This document shows positions 1-8,068 of a stretch of DNA of 64,000 nucleotides, piece after piece. Source of the stretch: Methylophaga sp. OBS3 (GTDB lineage Bacteria > Pseudomonadota > Gammaproteobacteria > Nitrosococcales > Methylophagaceae); assembly GCF_026319325.1 (NCBI RefSeq), contig NZ_JAPDMU010000001.1, positions 682,001-746,000 on the forward strand. The letters are read 5' to 3'. The notes under the pieces are model-generated. The model had not been told where the DNA came from. It ran no database searches and saw only the letters and a program-made list of their open reading frames with translations. The position numbers and the translations under genes are program-made. Within the stretch, counting starts at the first letter, position 1; each line of letters starts with the position of its first letter.

Positions 1-857
1 TGGTCTCAGGAACCGATGGTGTTGGTACTAAGCTACGTTTAGCAATTGAGTCTGGTATTCATAACACGATTGGTATTGATTTGGTTGCCATGTGTGCCAA
101 TGACATCGCTGTATTAGGTGCTGAACCCCTCTTTTTCCTAGATTACTACGCTACCGGTAAATTAAACGTTGATATCGCAACTGATGTGGTTGCAGGTATT
201 GCTGAAGGTTGTCTGCAATCTGGTGCAGCATTGGTTGGTGGTGAAACCGCCGAAATGCCAAGCATGTATGAAGAAGGCGACTACGACTTAGCTGGTTTTT
301 GTGTTGGTATCGTTGAAAAAGATGGTGTCATTGATGGCAGTAAAGTGGCTGCTGGTAACGCCATTATCGGTATTGCCTCGTCGGGCCCACACTCAAATGG
401 TTATTCATTGATCCGTAAAATCATCGAGCGTAGTGGTGCCAACCTTAACGATGCATTTGATGGTGCAACGTTGGGCGAAAGACTGTTAGCACCAACAAGA
501 ATTTACGTTAAACAACTTCTGCAACTTAATGAAAAAGTTGATATTCATGCACTTTCCCACATCACTGGCGGTGGTTTAATCGAAAATATTCCACGCGTTT
601 TACCTGAGGGTGTTGTAGCCGTTATCAATGCAGCTAGCTGGCAGCGCCCTGCTGTATTTGATTGGTTACAAACTAACGGTAATGTTGTTGATCACGAAAT
701 GTACCGTACCTTTAATAATGGTATCGGCATGGTCGTTGTTGTTGACGAAAGCCAAGCGCAAGAAACAGTAAATACCTTAATTGCATTGGGCGAAACGGCA
801 ATGCAAATTGGTCATATCGAAGCATCTGATGCTAGCGAGCGTGTGATTATCCGATGA
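1..857 (+). CDS. purM: Phosphoribosylformylglycinamidine cyclo-ligase (AIR synthetase), 5'-truncated
   Basis: PurM closes the imidazole ring in the fifth step of de novo purine synthesis, using ATP to turn FGAM into AIR in the cytoplasm. The reading frame is open from base 3, so the true start lies before the window and roughly the first 60 residues are missing. The visible part opens with the motif [10 protein letters not shown] and continues with [40 protein letters not shown] and [13 protein letters not shown], all characteristic of PurM. Its TGA overlaps the purN start by four bases (ATGA), so the two are probably translationally coupled. The purM-purN pair is a common gammaproteobacterial arrangement. 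Confidence 0.97.
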   Translation, partial: VSGTDGVGTKLRLAIESGIHNTIGIDLVAMCANDIAVLGAEPLFFLDYYATGKLNVDIATDVVAGIAEGCLQSGAALVGGETAEMPSMYEEGDYDLAGFCVGIVEKDGVIDGSKVAAGNAIIGIASSGPHSNGYSLIRKIIERSGANLNDAFDGATLGERLLAPTRIYVKQLLQLNEKVDIHALSHITGGGLIENIPRVLPEGVVAVINAASWQRPAVFDWLQTNGNVVDHEMYRTFNNGIGMVVVVDESQAQETVNTLIALGETAMQIGHIEASDASERVIIR

Positions 858-1432
858 AAAAAGCACGACTGGTCATTTTAATTTCGGGTCGTGGTAGCAA
901 CATGCAGTCAATCATCCGTGCCATTGAGGCGGATGAACTGTCAGCAGAAATAACTGCGGTTATTAGTAACCGACCCGATGCTGCTGGCCTTGACTCAGCT
1001 GCCAATGCAGGTATTGCCACACAATTACTCGACCACAAACAATACGAAAGCCGTGAAGCTTTTGATATTGAGCTTGCCCGTGTCATTGACAGCTACCAAC
1101 CAGATTTCGTTATTCTGGCTGGCTTTATGCGAATTTTGACGGCTGATTTTGTGGAGCACTTTGCAGGCAAACTTATCAATATCCATCCGTCGCTATTGCC
1201 AAAGTTCAAAGGCTTACACACGCATCAAAGAGCCATTGAAGCTGGGGAAAAAGAACATGGTGCAAGTGTGCATTTTGTCACAGCAGAGTTGGATGATGGC
1301 CCTGTAATCTTACAAGCCAAAGTACCCGTAATGGCTGATGATACAGCGGATACTCTCGCTGCCCGTGTACTGATTGAGGAACATAAGCTGTATCCAGATG
1401 CCATAAAGCTATTGATACAACAAGGCGCTTAA
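854..1432 (+). CDS. purN: Phosphoribosylglycinamide formyltransferase (GART)
   Basis: PurN transfers a formyl group from 10-formyl-tetrahydrofolate to GAR, the third step of purine synthesis. At 192 aa it is slightly shorter than the usual 200-220 aa. The phosphate-binding segment ISGRGSNMQ is near residues 10-18. The folate and catalytic motif [13 protein letters not shown] carries N109 and H111, and ELDDGPVI carries D147; these match the family catalytic Asn-His-Asp. The start overlaps purM by four bases and the stop is four bases before the DUF3108 gene, so purM, purN and the next two genes look like one transcript. Confidence 0.97.
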   Translation: MKKARLVILISGRGSNMQSIIRAIEADELSAEITAVISNRPDAAGLDSAANAGIATQLLDHKQYESREAFDIELARVIDSYQPDFVILAGFMRILTADFVEHFAGKLINIHPSLLPKFKGLHTHQRAIEAGEKEHGASVHFVTAELDDGPVILQAKVPVMADDTADTLAARVLIEEHKLYPDAIKLLIQQGA

Positions 1433-1436
1433 CTTT

Positions 1437-2189
1437 ATGAGACAACTGCTGACCGGCTTATTTTTGCTGCTGTTGGCAACGCGTTTATACGCTGAACCGT
1501 TGCCTGATTTTCATGCAAATTATCAGGTTGAGTTAAACGGCATTCAAGCTGGTGAACTCAAACAAACCCTAACAACTGATGAAGCAGGACAACGGAAGTT
1601 TGTTTCAAAAACCCAAGCGAAAGGCATCTTCGCATTTATAAAGCCCGATATTATTGAAGAAACCAGTCTTTGGGTTTATCACCAAGATAAAATTCGTCCT
1701 ATGTTTTATCGCTATTCACGTGATGGCGGCAAGAAAGATAAAACGCTCACCATGGACTTTTACTGGAATAAGTTAAAAGTACATATTGATGATCGTGAGC
1801 AACCTTGGGATTTAAAACTCAAACGCAATACCCTCGATAAGCTGGTCTACCAACTTCAAGTCATGCACGATTTGGAAAATAATCGCGATAAACTGACCTA
1901 CACCATTGCCGATGGTGGCAAACTCAAAAAGTATGAAATTATTCGTCTAGGCGAAGAAATCATTGATACCCCATTAGGTAAAATCGCTGCCGTAAAACTC
2001 ACTCGAGAAAGAGACGCCGATAGCGATCGCAAAACCACATTATGGTGTGCCCCCGAACTTGGTTATTTGCCGGTCAAACTCGAACATATCGAAAAAGACG
2101 ATAGTCGCTTTACTGCATACCTACGTAAGCTAGAAGGTATACCTACCGACGTTTTCCAACCAGAAGTCACAGCCAATGTCACTCAATAA
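1437..2189 (+). CDS. DUF3108 family exported protein
   Basis: This 250-aa protein begins with a signal peptide (MRQLLTGLFLLLLATRLYA, likely cut after residue 19), so it is probably periplasmic. The rest fits the DUF3108 family, with the segment YQVELNGIQAGELKQTL near the N terminus and a later WCAPELGYLPVKLEH motif. The function of the family is not established. A DUF3108 gene directly after purN also occurs in Pseudomonas, so the neighbourhood is conserved, but I see nothing that ties it to purine synthesis. It overlaps nudF by 14 bases. The family call is fairly firm; any role would be guesswork. Confidence 0.8.
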   Translation: MRQLLTGLFLLLLATRLYAEPLPDFHANYQVELNGIQAGELKQTLTTDEAGQRKFVSKTQAKGIFAFIKPDIIEETSLWVYHQDKIRPMFYRYSRDGGKKDKTLTMDFYWNKLKVHIDDREQPWDLKLKRNTLDKLVYQLQVMHDLENNRDKLTYTIADGGKLKKYEIIRLGEEIIDTPLGKIAAVKLTRERDADSDRKTTLWCAPELGYLPVKLEHIEKDDSRFTAYLRKLEGIPTDVFQPEVTANVTQ

Positions 2190-2790
2190 CGCCGAGAAAA
2201 AGTTTGAAATCATTGCCGAAGATGCCGTTTTTAAAGGTTATTTTGGCGTTAACGAAGTCACCGTAAAACATACACTTTATCAAGGTGGCTGGAGCGCCCC
2301 ATTAACCCGCGAAGTCTTTCATCGTGGCGAATGTGTTGCCGTGATTTTGTACGACCCAATCAAAGACGCTGTGGTGCTTATTGAGCAATTCCGTGTGGGT
2401 GCACTGCAATTTAATGATGAGCGTGCTTGGTTAATTGAAATTGTTGCTGGCGCAATTGAAAAAGGCGAAACACCTGAAGCGGTCGCCCATCGTGAAGCAA
2501 TGGAAGAATCTGGCTGTGACATTCAAGCGTTAATCAAAATCAACGAGTTTTTCACCTCTCCGGGCGGCACTTCAGAGTTATTACATCTTTACTGCGGCAA
2601 AATTGATAGCAGTCATGTCGGTGGTGTACACGGTCTTGATCATGAAGATGAAGATATTGCCGTGTCAGTCGTGCCATTTGACGAGGTCTATCAATTACTT
2701 AATGAGGGTAAAATTGTCTCAGCCATCCCCATTATTGCTATCCAATGGTTATTTATTAATCGGCAGAAGTTACGTGAACAATGGTCATAA
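2176..2790 (+). CDS. nudF: ADP-ribose pyrophosphatase (Nudix hydrolase)
   Basis: NudF hydrolyses ADP-ribose to AMP and ribose 5-phosphate and removes a reactive sugar nucleotide from the cytoplasm. The 204-aa protein carries a Nudix box starting GAIEKGETPEAVAHREAMEE (about residues 94-116) that matches G-x5-E-x7-RE-x2-EE-x-G. It also has the family loop FTSPGGTSELLHLYCG downstream and the VVLIEQFRVG strand upstream, both typical of the ADP-ribose subfamily. The start at 2176 overlaps the DUF3108 gene by 14 bases in a different frame. NudF is preferred over the GDP-mannose subfamily because of the FTSPGGTSE loop. Confidence 0.9.
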   Translation: MSLNNAEKKFEIIAEDAVFKGYFGVNEVTVKHTLYQGGWSAPLTREVFHRGECVAVILYDPIKDAVVLIEQFRVGALQFNDERAWLIEIVAGAIEKGETPEAVAHREAMEESGCDIQALIKINEFFTSPGGTSELLHLYCGKIDSSHVGGVHGLDHEDEDIAVSVVPFDEVYQLLNEGKIVSAIPIIAIQWLFINRQKLREQWS

Positions 2791-2850
2791 CACCAAAGTA
2801 ACAACGATATACCCAAGCCAAACACTCTAGCCCATTTTAAAGGTAAGCAA

Positions 2851-3417
2851 ATGAATAAAGTTTTGATTTCCGTGTTGGGAAGTGATCAACCCGGCATCAT
2901 GGCCAACGTCGCAACTGTCATTCAGCAACGTCACGGCAATATTGAAAATCTCAGCCAAACTTTATTGGAAAATGTATTCGGGGCATTGCTTCTCGCCTCT
3001 TTGCCTGAAGGCGAAACGCCAGCCGAATTACAAAAAGCCATCCAAGAGGCATGTGGTGAGTTGGGTTTATTTATTAATGTGCATGCATGGGATGAACACA
3101 CCACGGATTGGCAACAATCCAAGCCGGAAACGCAGCCATACATCATTTCTTGCATCGGGCCGGATAGACAAGGTTTAGTGGCGGCTGTTGCCAATGCCTT
3201 GTTTAAACACAGCGTTAATATCACCAATATCCAAGCTATTTTCAAAGGCGGTAAAAACCCAATGGATAACCTGATGGTATTTGAAATTGATGTGCCTAAA
3301 TCAACAGTGATGGATGATTTGCGTGACGATTTAAATGTCATTTCTCAAAAGCTAAATCTTGAGATTAGTGTTCAGCACCGCAAAATCTTTGAATCTGTCA
3401 GTAACATCCTCAATTAA
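2851..3417 (+). CDS. GcvR-like double-ACT-domain regulator
   Basis: The 188-aa protein has two ACT domains. The first starts at residue 3 (ISVLGSDQPGIMANVATVI) and the second near residue 92 (ISCIGPDRQGLVAAVANAL), each with the D-x-x-G turn used for amino-acid binding. This is the layout of GcvR, which modulates the glycine-cleavage activator GcvA by protein contact. The gene lies 30 bases before a UPF0210 protein, and an ACT protein next to UPF0210 is a recurring pair in bacteria. It might therefore regulate or bind that partner rather than a gcv operon, and no gcv gene is visible nearby. A GTAAG-type ribosome site precedes the ATG. Confidence 0.75.
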   Translation: MNKVLISVLGSDQPGIMANVATVIQQRHGNIENLSQTLLENVFGALLLASLPEGETPAELQKAIQEACGELGLFINVHAWDEHTTDWQQSKPETQPYIISCIGPDRQGLVAAVANALFKHSVNITNIQAIFKGGKNPMDNLMVFEIDVPKSTVMDDLRDDLNVISQKLNLEISVQHRKIFESVSNILN

Positions 3418-3447
3418 ATTCGCGAAGCCAAAAAATCAGGAATTTTT

Positions 3448-4821
3448 ATGCTTAATCAAAAAGACATTATTTCAACACTGCAAATGGTTCGCGAAGAAAA
3501 TCTGGATCTGCGTACCGTCACGGTGGGTATTAACCTAACGGATTGTGTCAGTGATGATATCAACACGTTCAAACGCAAGATTTACGACAAAATTACGCGT
3601 TATGCCGGCAAGCTCGTATCGACTTGTCAGCGTATCGAGCGTCGTTATGGTATTGAAGTTGCCAATAAACGTATTTCAATCAGCCCGATTGGTGTTGTAG
3701 CCGCGCCCTTCTCTTCCGAACAAATGGTCGAAATTGCGTTAACTCTAGACAAAGCGGCTGATGAACTGGGCATTGATTTTATCGGCGGCTTTAGTGCACT
3801 GGTCGAAAAAGGTATGAGCGCCGGTGATCGTGCATTAATTGATGCTATTCCCCAGGCCCTGACACAAAGTAAACGTGTTTGTTCATCTGTAAATGTGGCA
3901 AGTACCCGAGCCGGTATCAATATGGATGCCATTAATCGCATGGGACATGTGATTAAAGAAGCCGCAGAATTAACAGCAAAAGATGATGGTTTAGCTGCGG
4001 CAAAATTGGTGGTGTTTGCCAATATTCCGCAAGATGTACCTTTCATGGCGGGTGCGTATTTGGGTATTGGCGAAGCTGATGCGGTAGTGAGTGTCGGTGT
4101 AAGTGGACCCGGCGTTGTCAAAGCAGCTTTAGAGCGTGCGCTGGCTGAAGATGATCATATGGATTTAAGCCGTGCGGCTGATGTCATCAAACAAACCGCT
4201 GCACGTTTAACCCGTGCAGGCGAGTTAGTCGGTCGTGAAGTTGCTCAAATTTTAGGTTTACCATTTGGTATCGTCGATTTATCTCTGGCGCCTACGCCGA
4301 ATAAAAATGACAGTGTCGGTGAAATTTTTGAAGCAATTGGTCTACCTGCAATGGGCGCACCGGGCAGCACGGCATTTTTAGCTATGTTGAATGATGCGGT
4401 TAAAAAAGGTGGTGCGTTTGCCAGCTCACATGTTGGTGGTCTTAGTGGTGCATTTATTCCTGTCTGTGAAGACTTGAGCATCGCAGACTCAGCGAAAAAT
4501 GGCACATTAAGCCTAGAAAAACTCGAAGCGATGACCGCAGTTTGCTCGGTTGGCTTAGACATGGTTGCTTTGCCTGGTGATACCTCTGCCGAAATGCTTT
4601 CAGCCGTTATTGCTGACGAAATGGCGATTGGTGTTATCAATAAGAAAACAACTGCAGCACGCCTTATCCCAGCGCCGGGTAAAAAAGCAGGAGATCACGT
4701 TGTATTTGGTGGTCTATTAGGTGAAGGCCCAGTTATGGAAGTTAATCTCGGTAGCCAAGAAAATCGCTTTGTTCGTTTAGGCGGTCGCATTCCAGCGCCA
4801 ATTCAAAGTTTGGTTAACTAA
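3448..4821 (+). CDS. UPF0210 / PFL family protein
   Basis: This 457-aa protein matches the UPF0210 (DUF711, PFL-like) family in length and over its whole extent, with an N-terminal ENLDLRTVTVGINLTDCVSD, a mid-protein NVASTRAGINMDAINRMG and a C-terminal PAPGKKAGDHVVFGGLLGEG. The family is named for structural relation to glycyl-radical pyruvate formate-lyase-like proteins, but I see no C-terminal glycyl-radical loop and its reaction is unknown. An AGGAA ribosome site precedes the ATG. It follows the double-ACT gene by 30 bases. That pairing suggests amino-acid-linked control of UPF0210 activity, as inference only. Confidence 0.88.
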   Translation: MLNQKDIISTLQMVREENLDLRTVTVGINLTDCVSDDINTFKRKIYDKITRYAGKLVSTCQRIERRYGIEVANKRISISPIGVVAAPFSSEQMVEIALTLDKAADELGIDFIGGFSALVEKGMSAGDRALIDAIPQALTQSKRVCSSVNVASTRAGINMDAINRMGHVIKEAAELTAKDDGLAAAKLVVFANIPQDVPFMAGAYLGIGEADAVVSVGVSGPGVVKAALERALAEDDHMDLSRAADVIKQTAARLTRAGELVGREVAQILGLPFGIVDLSLAPTPNKNDSVGEIFEAIGLPAMGAPGSTAFLAMLNDAVKKGGAFASSHVGGLSGAFIPVCEDLSIADSAKNGTLSLEKLEAMTAVCSVGLDMVALPGDTSAEMLSAVIADEMAIGVINKKTTAARLIPAPGKKAGDHVVFGGLLGEGPVMEVNLGSQENRFVRLGGRIPAPIQSLVN

Positions 4822-4828
4822 ACACATC

Positions 4829-4854
4829 AGCGTTGGTCATGGATCACCAGCGCT
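4829..4854 (+). terminator. Hairpin after the UPF0210 gene, possible weak terminator
   Basis: A nine-base-pair stem (AGCGTTGGT pairing with ACCAGCGCT through one G-U pair) starts eight bases after the UPF0210 stop and is followed by TTACTTA, not a clean T run. It may end or attenuate transcription before the DUF2845 gene. The stem is seen in the sequence; the function is inferred. Confidence 0.35.
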
Positions 4855-4881
4855 TTACTTACTATTTATGGAGAACTAACA

Positions 4882-5199
4882 ATGAAATGGATCTTGTTGT
4901 TAACACTGTTGGCCAGCCCATTAGTTCAGGCTGACATCACGTTTAGTGAAATGAACTCATATCGCTGTGGCAATAAGCTGATACAAAAAGGAATGACCAA
5001 ACCCGAAATCATGACAGCTTGCCCACGACTAAAACCAGTGGATAAAAAACAATGGACTCGTACTTACAGTACGTTTTTCAATAGTTATCACCGGCATTAT
5101 GAAGGATGGGTTTATCAGCAATATGGCAAATTTGATGTCTGGGTTGTGTTTTATCAAGGACGTGTCATTGAAATATTGCAAACAAATCAGCGTAGTTAA
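4882..5199 (+). CDS. DUF2845-like small secreted protein
   Basis: A 105-aa protein with an N-terminal signal peptide (MKWILLLTLLASPLVQA, cleavage about residue 17) and two cysteines in the pattern YRCGNKLIQKGMTKPEIMTAC. This C-G-x-LI-x-x-GM-x-x-EI-x-x-C arrangement is that of DUF2845 proteins, whose role is unknown. The C-terminal half is rich in aromatics (YEGWVYQQYGKFDVWVVFY), suggesting a compact beta fold. The two cysteines could form a disulfide in the periplasm. GGAG lies nine bases before the ATG. It stands alone between a hairpin and rlmJ. Confidence 0.65.
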   Translation: MKWILLLTLLASPLVQADITFSEMNSYRCGNKLIQKGMTKPEIMTACPRLKPVDKKQWTRTYSTFFNSYHRHYEGWVYQQYGKFDVWVVFYQGRVIEILQTNQRS

Positions 5200-5328
5200 G
5201 CCATTAATACAGATTTCCACGCTGCCTAACTGAAAAGTGGTTATGATTTGTCGACCTTGCCATCAGCTGAACGTTAGCAACGCAAATGCTGACCGTAGAT
5301 TTCTGGAAATTTAATTGGAGCTTTGCCG

Positions 5329-6165
5329 TTGTTAAGTTATCGCCACGTCTATCATGCAGGTAACTTTGCTGATGTGTTGAAACATATTGTTTTAACTGAA
5401 ATTTTGCAGCACTTAATCCAGAAAAATAAAGCCTTTAGCTATATTGACACGCACTCTGGCGTCGGACTATATAACTTAAGTTCAGAACCGGCAGAAAAGC
5501 TACAAGAATACCGAGGTGGTATTGGCAAACTCAACGAAAGTGACTGGCCGGAATTGGCTAACTATTTTTCTATCATTAAGCAGTTTAATACTGCGGGCTC
5601 TTTAGATTTTTATCCGGGCTCACCTTTATTCGCACTTAATATGATGCGCTCTCAAGATCGCGCTTGGTTATTTGAGTTTCATAAAGAAGATGTCAGGTTA
5701 CTTGCTGATAACTTGAAAACGGATCCTCGCGCCCAAGTCTGGCATGAAGATGGACTCAAAGGACTTGGCAGATTGTTACCACCGATATCCCGCCGCGGCT
5801 TAGTGTTAATTGATCCATCATATGAAATTAAGTCTGATTATGACCTGGTTTGTCAGACGGTAATTCAAGCCCACAAGAAGTTTGCCACCGGAATTTATGC
5901 TATTTGGTATCCCGTTGTGGAACGTACTCGCATTGAGCGAATGGAAAAATTACTTGTCAATAGTGGGATTAGAAATATCCAACGTTTTGAATTAGCTTCT
6001 CAGGCAGACAGCCTGGAACTAGGAATGACCTCATCTGGCATGATTGTCATTAATCCACCATGGCAGTTAATGACAACAATGAAAGCCTTATTACCTAAGC
6101 TGACAAAAGCACTAGCTGTTGATGACGGTGCTTTCTACAAAGCCGATACCTTAGTCACTGAATAA
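5329..6165 (+). CDS. rlmJ: 23S rRNA (adenine-2030-N6)-methyltransferase
   Basis: RlmJ adds a methyl group to N6 of adenine 2030 of 23S rRNA using S-adenosylmethionine. I place the start at the TTG at 5329 rather than the TTG at 5323. The protein then begins MLSYRHVYHAGNFADVLKH, as in the family, and GGAG at 5317-5320 is eight bases upstream rather than two. The SAM region is around YIDTHSGVGLYNL. The N6-adenine catalytic tetrad reads DPSY (in LIDPSYEIK) where many relatives have DPPY; the substitution is conservative and probably harmless. At about 278 aa the length fits. It is convergent with the mutarotase gene. Confidence 0.93.
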   Translation: MLSYRHVYHAGNFADVLKHIVLTEILQHLIQKNKAFSYIDTHSGVGLYNLSSEPAEKLQEYRGGIGKLNESDWPELANYFSIIKQFNTAGSLDFYPGSPLFALNMMRSQDRAWLFEFHKEDVRLLADNLKTDPRAQVWHEDGLKGLGRLLPPISRRGLVLIDPSYEIKSDYDLVCQTVIQAHKKFATGIYAIWYPVVERTRIERMEKLLVNSGIRNIQRFELASQADSLELGMTSSGMIVINPPWQLMTTMKALLPKLTKALAVDDGAFYKADTLVTE

Positions 6166-6177
6166 ATCAGCCGCTTA

Positions 6178-7086
6178 TTAAACGTAGTCAGTGAGACTGT
6201 ATTCAGCAACCAGTGTATGCGACTGACCTGGCGCCAGTTCAATACTATCTTCTGTCGCATTGGCCGTTTCAACACAAACGAACTGTTGATAGGCATCATT
6301 CGGCATGTCCATCAGTAACATGGCCTTATTCCACGGGTTCCAAACCACAGTTGTTTTGGAACCTTGGCTTTTAATAATCACCTGACGTTGCAAAGATTCA
6401 TCTTCGATATACGTTTCCGATGGTGCTTTTTGATAAATACGATCTGTTTCTGACACAAAACGAACTTCACCAATCTGATACTTTTCGGCAAAGTTGAGCG
6501 TTTTATCTAAATAGTGGTGTTTATCGAGCCCCCTTAAATGTAGACGCTCAATATCTCCCACATTGAAATAAGTGTGTAAGGCTTGTGAGATAACAAAACT
6601 CTCGTTATCAACGTTATGGGTAGTCAGTGCCATTTTAAGGCTGTCACCAATGGTGACCTTAAAGACTAAAGAAAAATCACAATGCCAATATTTCCGGCTG
6701 GTTTCATTTGGTAATAACTGTAATGACACGACGATATCGTCATTAGCATTTTTAGTTGTTGAAATGACCTGCCAAACCTGATTACGAGCAAACCCATGTG
6801 CAGGCCGGCCATGACCACTTGGATCATCACCAAACCATGGCCAACAAATCGGCACACCACCGCGAATAGCTTTGCCACCACCATAAATGCTATCTGGACT
6901 GAGATATAACAAATCTTCATTTGCCGCTGCCGGTTTAAAGGATAAAACCTGTGCACCATAGGTTGATAACTGAGCCCGAGACTTTTCGGTTTCAATATCA
7001 ATCATAACCGTGTCATTAGGGCCAGCTGAAAAGCTTAACGCCCCTGGAATTGCAAACTGTTGATTTAAATTTTCGATGTCTTGCAT
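6178..7086 (-). CDS. yeaD: D-hexose-6-phosphate mutarotase (aldose 1-epimerase family)
   Basis: The protein of about 302 aa belongs to the YeaD group, which interconverts alpha and beta anomers of hexose 6-phosphates. Signature pieces are the strand STYGAQVLSFKP, AIRGGVPICWPWFGDD, HGFARNQVWQV, ALHTYFNVGDIE with a catalytic His, and a late VVWNPWNKAMLLMDMP followed by FVCVETANA with the catalytic Glu. I choose the ATG at 7086. A longer frame begins at 7119, but that stretch is occupied by the slyD terminator hairpin. The gene follows slyD on the same strand but is separated from it by that terminator. Confidence 0.9.
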   Translation of the reverse strand: MQDIENLNQQFAIPGALSFSAGPNDTVMIDIETEKSRAQLSTYGAQVLSFKPAAANEDLLYLSPDSIYGGGKAIRGGVPICWPWFGDDPSGHGRPAHGFARNQVWQVISTTKNANDDIVVSLQLLPNETSRKYWHCDFSLVFKVTIGDSLKMALTTHNVDNESFVISQALHTYFNVGDIERLHLRGLDKHHYLDKTLNFAEKYQIGEVRFVSETDRIYQKAPSETYIEDESLQRQVIIKSQGSKTTVVWNPWNKAMLLMDMPNDAYQQFVCVETANATEDSIELAPGQSHTLVAEYSLTDYV

Positions 7087-7101
7087 TTTGAAATATCTCA
7101 A

Positions 7102-7128
7102 ACAAAAAGACGGGCACAATGCCCGTCT
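7102..7128 (-). terminator. Rho-independent terminator of slyD
   Basis: A perfect ten-base stem (AAAGACGGGC, loop ACAAT or its complement, GCCCGTCTTT) is followed on the minus strand by a short T run. It starts 27 bases after the slyD stop and overlaps the extra N-terminal codons of the longer mutarotase frame, which argues against that longer start. Confidence 0.88.
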
Positions 7129-7154
7129 TTAGGTTACTGCGTTAACAGTATTTT

Positions 7155-7637
7155 TTAGTGGTGATGACCACCTTCACCATGAACATGACCATGTTCTAAT
7201 TCTTCTTTTGTTGCTTCACGAACTTCGCGAATCTCAACATCAAAGTTCAGATGAACACCAGCCAGTGGGTGGTTACCATCAACAGTAATGGTTTCAGCAC
7301 CAACTTCAGTAACAGTAACTAAAACTGGGCCTTGGTCAGTTTCAGATTGAAATTGCATACCCACTTCAACTTTATCAACACCGCTGAATAATTCAGCTGG
7401 TACTTCTTGTTTTAATGCTTCATGGCGTTCGCCGTAAGCTTGTGCAGGTTCAATGCTTGCTTTAACGCTATCTCCAGCTTCTTTACCAGCTAATGCATCT
7501 TCCAAACCTGGAATGATGTTACCAGCGCCATGAAGATATGCCAGAGGACCCGCGCCTTCTGAACTATCAATAACTTGGCCTTCGTTGTTGGTGAGTGTGT
7601 AATCGATAACAACGACTACATTATCTGCAACTTTCAT
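7155..7637 (-). CDS. slyD: SlyD-type FKBP peptidyl-prolyl isomerase with His-rich tail
   Basis: This is a prolyl isomerase and chaperone that in relatives also delivers nickel to hydrogenase and urease. I start it at the ATG at 7637, where an AGGAGA ribosome site lies a few bases upstream; the longer frame to 7694 adds a non-homologous stretch. The 160-aa product has the split FKBP domain (VVIDYTLTNNEGQVIDSS and GPLAYLHGAGNIIPGLE), the inserted-in-flap chaperone domain (about residues 70-125), and a metal-binding tail HGHVHGEGGHHH. No hydrogenase or urease genes are in the window, so the tail may serve general metal buffering. Single gene with its own terminator. Confidence 0.93.
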   Translation of the reverse strand: MKVADNVVVVIDYTLTNNEGQVIDSSEGAGPLAYLHGAGNIIPGLEDALAGKEAGDSVKASIEPAQAYGERHEALKQEVPAELFSGVDKVEVGMQFQSETDQGPVLVTVTEVGAETITVDGNHPLAGVHLNFDVEIREVREATKEELEHGHVHGEGGHHH

Positions 7638-8068
7638 AACTTCTCCTAAGATGTGTTGGGTAACAGCTGCAGCATTATCACTACAACTAAGCATACCAAT
7701 GATTTGTATGAGGCTACATTAACCAAATTGGTATGCCGTACGCCATTAACCATGACGCTGTTCATTGCCAAAAAGCTCGTCGCTAATCAGCACTAATTCA
7801 ACAATGTTGCTACTTTCAGTAACTATTCTGGCAATGCTGAAACCAGTCAGCATGTGATTGCAAAAATCATTATTGAGTCCAGGATTTTCATCTATTTAAA
7901 AAAATAGATTCAACCTGTTATCCAGCTATATTGGTACGGTTGATGAAATATCAACCCTGATGTTTATTACATTCAGCAAAACGCTAAACTGCTATGCTGA
8001 ACACACGAAAACCAATACGTCGAAAAATAAAGCCGCTATTTTAGCATTATCCTAGGCCACACTTCACC
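7638..8068. other. 431-bp gene-free region between divergent slyD and rluE, rich in inverted repeats
   Basis: No credible protein frame is seen here. The region must hold the slyD and rluE promoters, but I find no strong -35/-10 pair. It holds a spaced 10-bp inverted repeat (listed separately) and three compact stem-loops: TGCTGA/TCAGCA at 7835-7852, ATCTATTT/AAATAGAT at 7890-7909 and GGTTGAT/ATCAACC at 7938-7956. Their clustering could mean a small RNA, a leader or protein-binding sites. None ends in a T run on the plus strand, so a terminated sRNA is not proven. Confidence 0.5.
7691..7736. repeat. Perfect spaced 10-bp inverted repeat upstream of slyD
   Basis: GCATACCAAT at 7691-7700 is the exact reverse complement of ATTGGTATGC at 7727-7736, with 26 bases between. 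The right arm is also half of a local palindrome, ACCAAATTGGT. It sits 54-99 bases upstream of the slyD ATG, a usual place for an operator bound by a dimer on two helical faces. The repeat is seen; binding is inferred. Confidence 0.6.

Noticed and set aside
2603-2830. Open frame within and beyond nudF
   Set aside because: It lies almost entirely inside nudF in another frame and has no ribosome site or known family.
7087-7119. N-terminal extension of the mutarotase frame to 7119
   Set aside because: The bases form the slyD terminator hairpin and add residues unlike the family.
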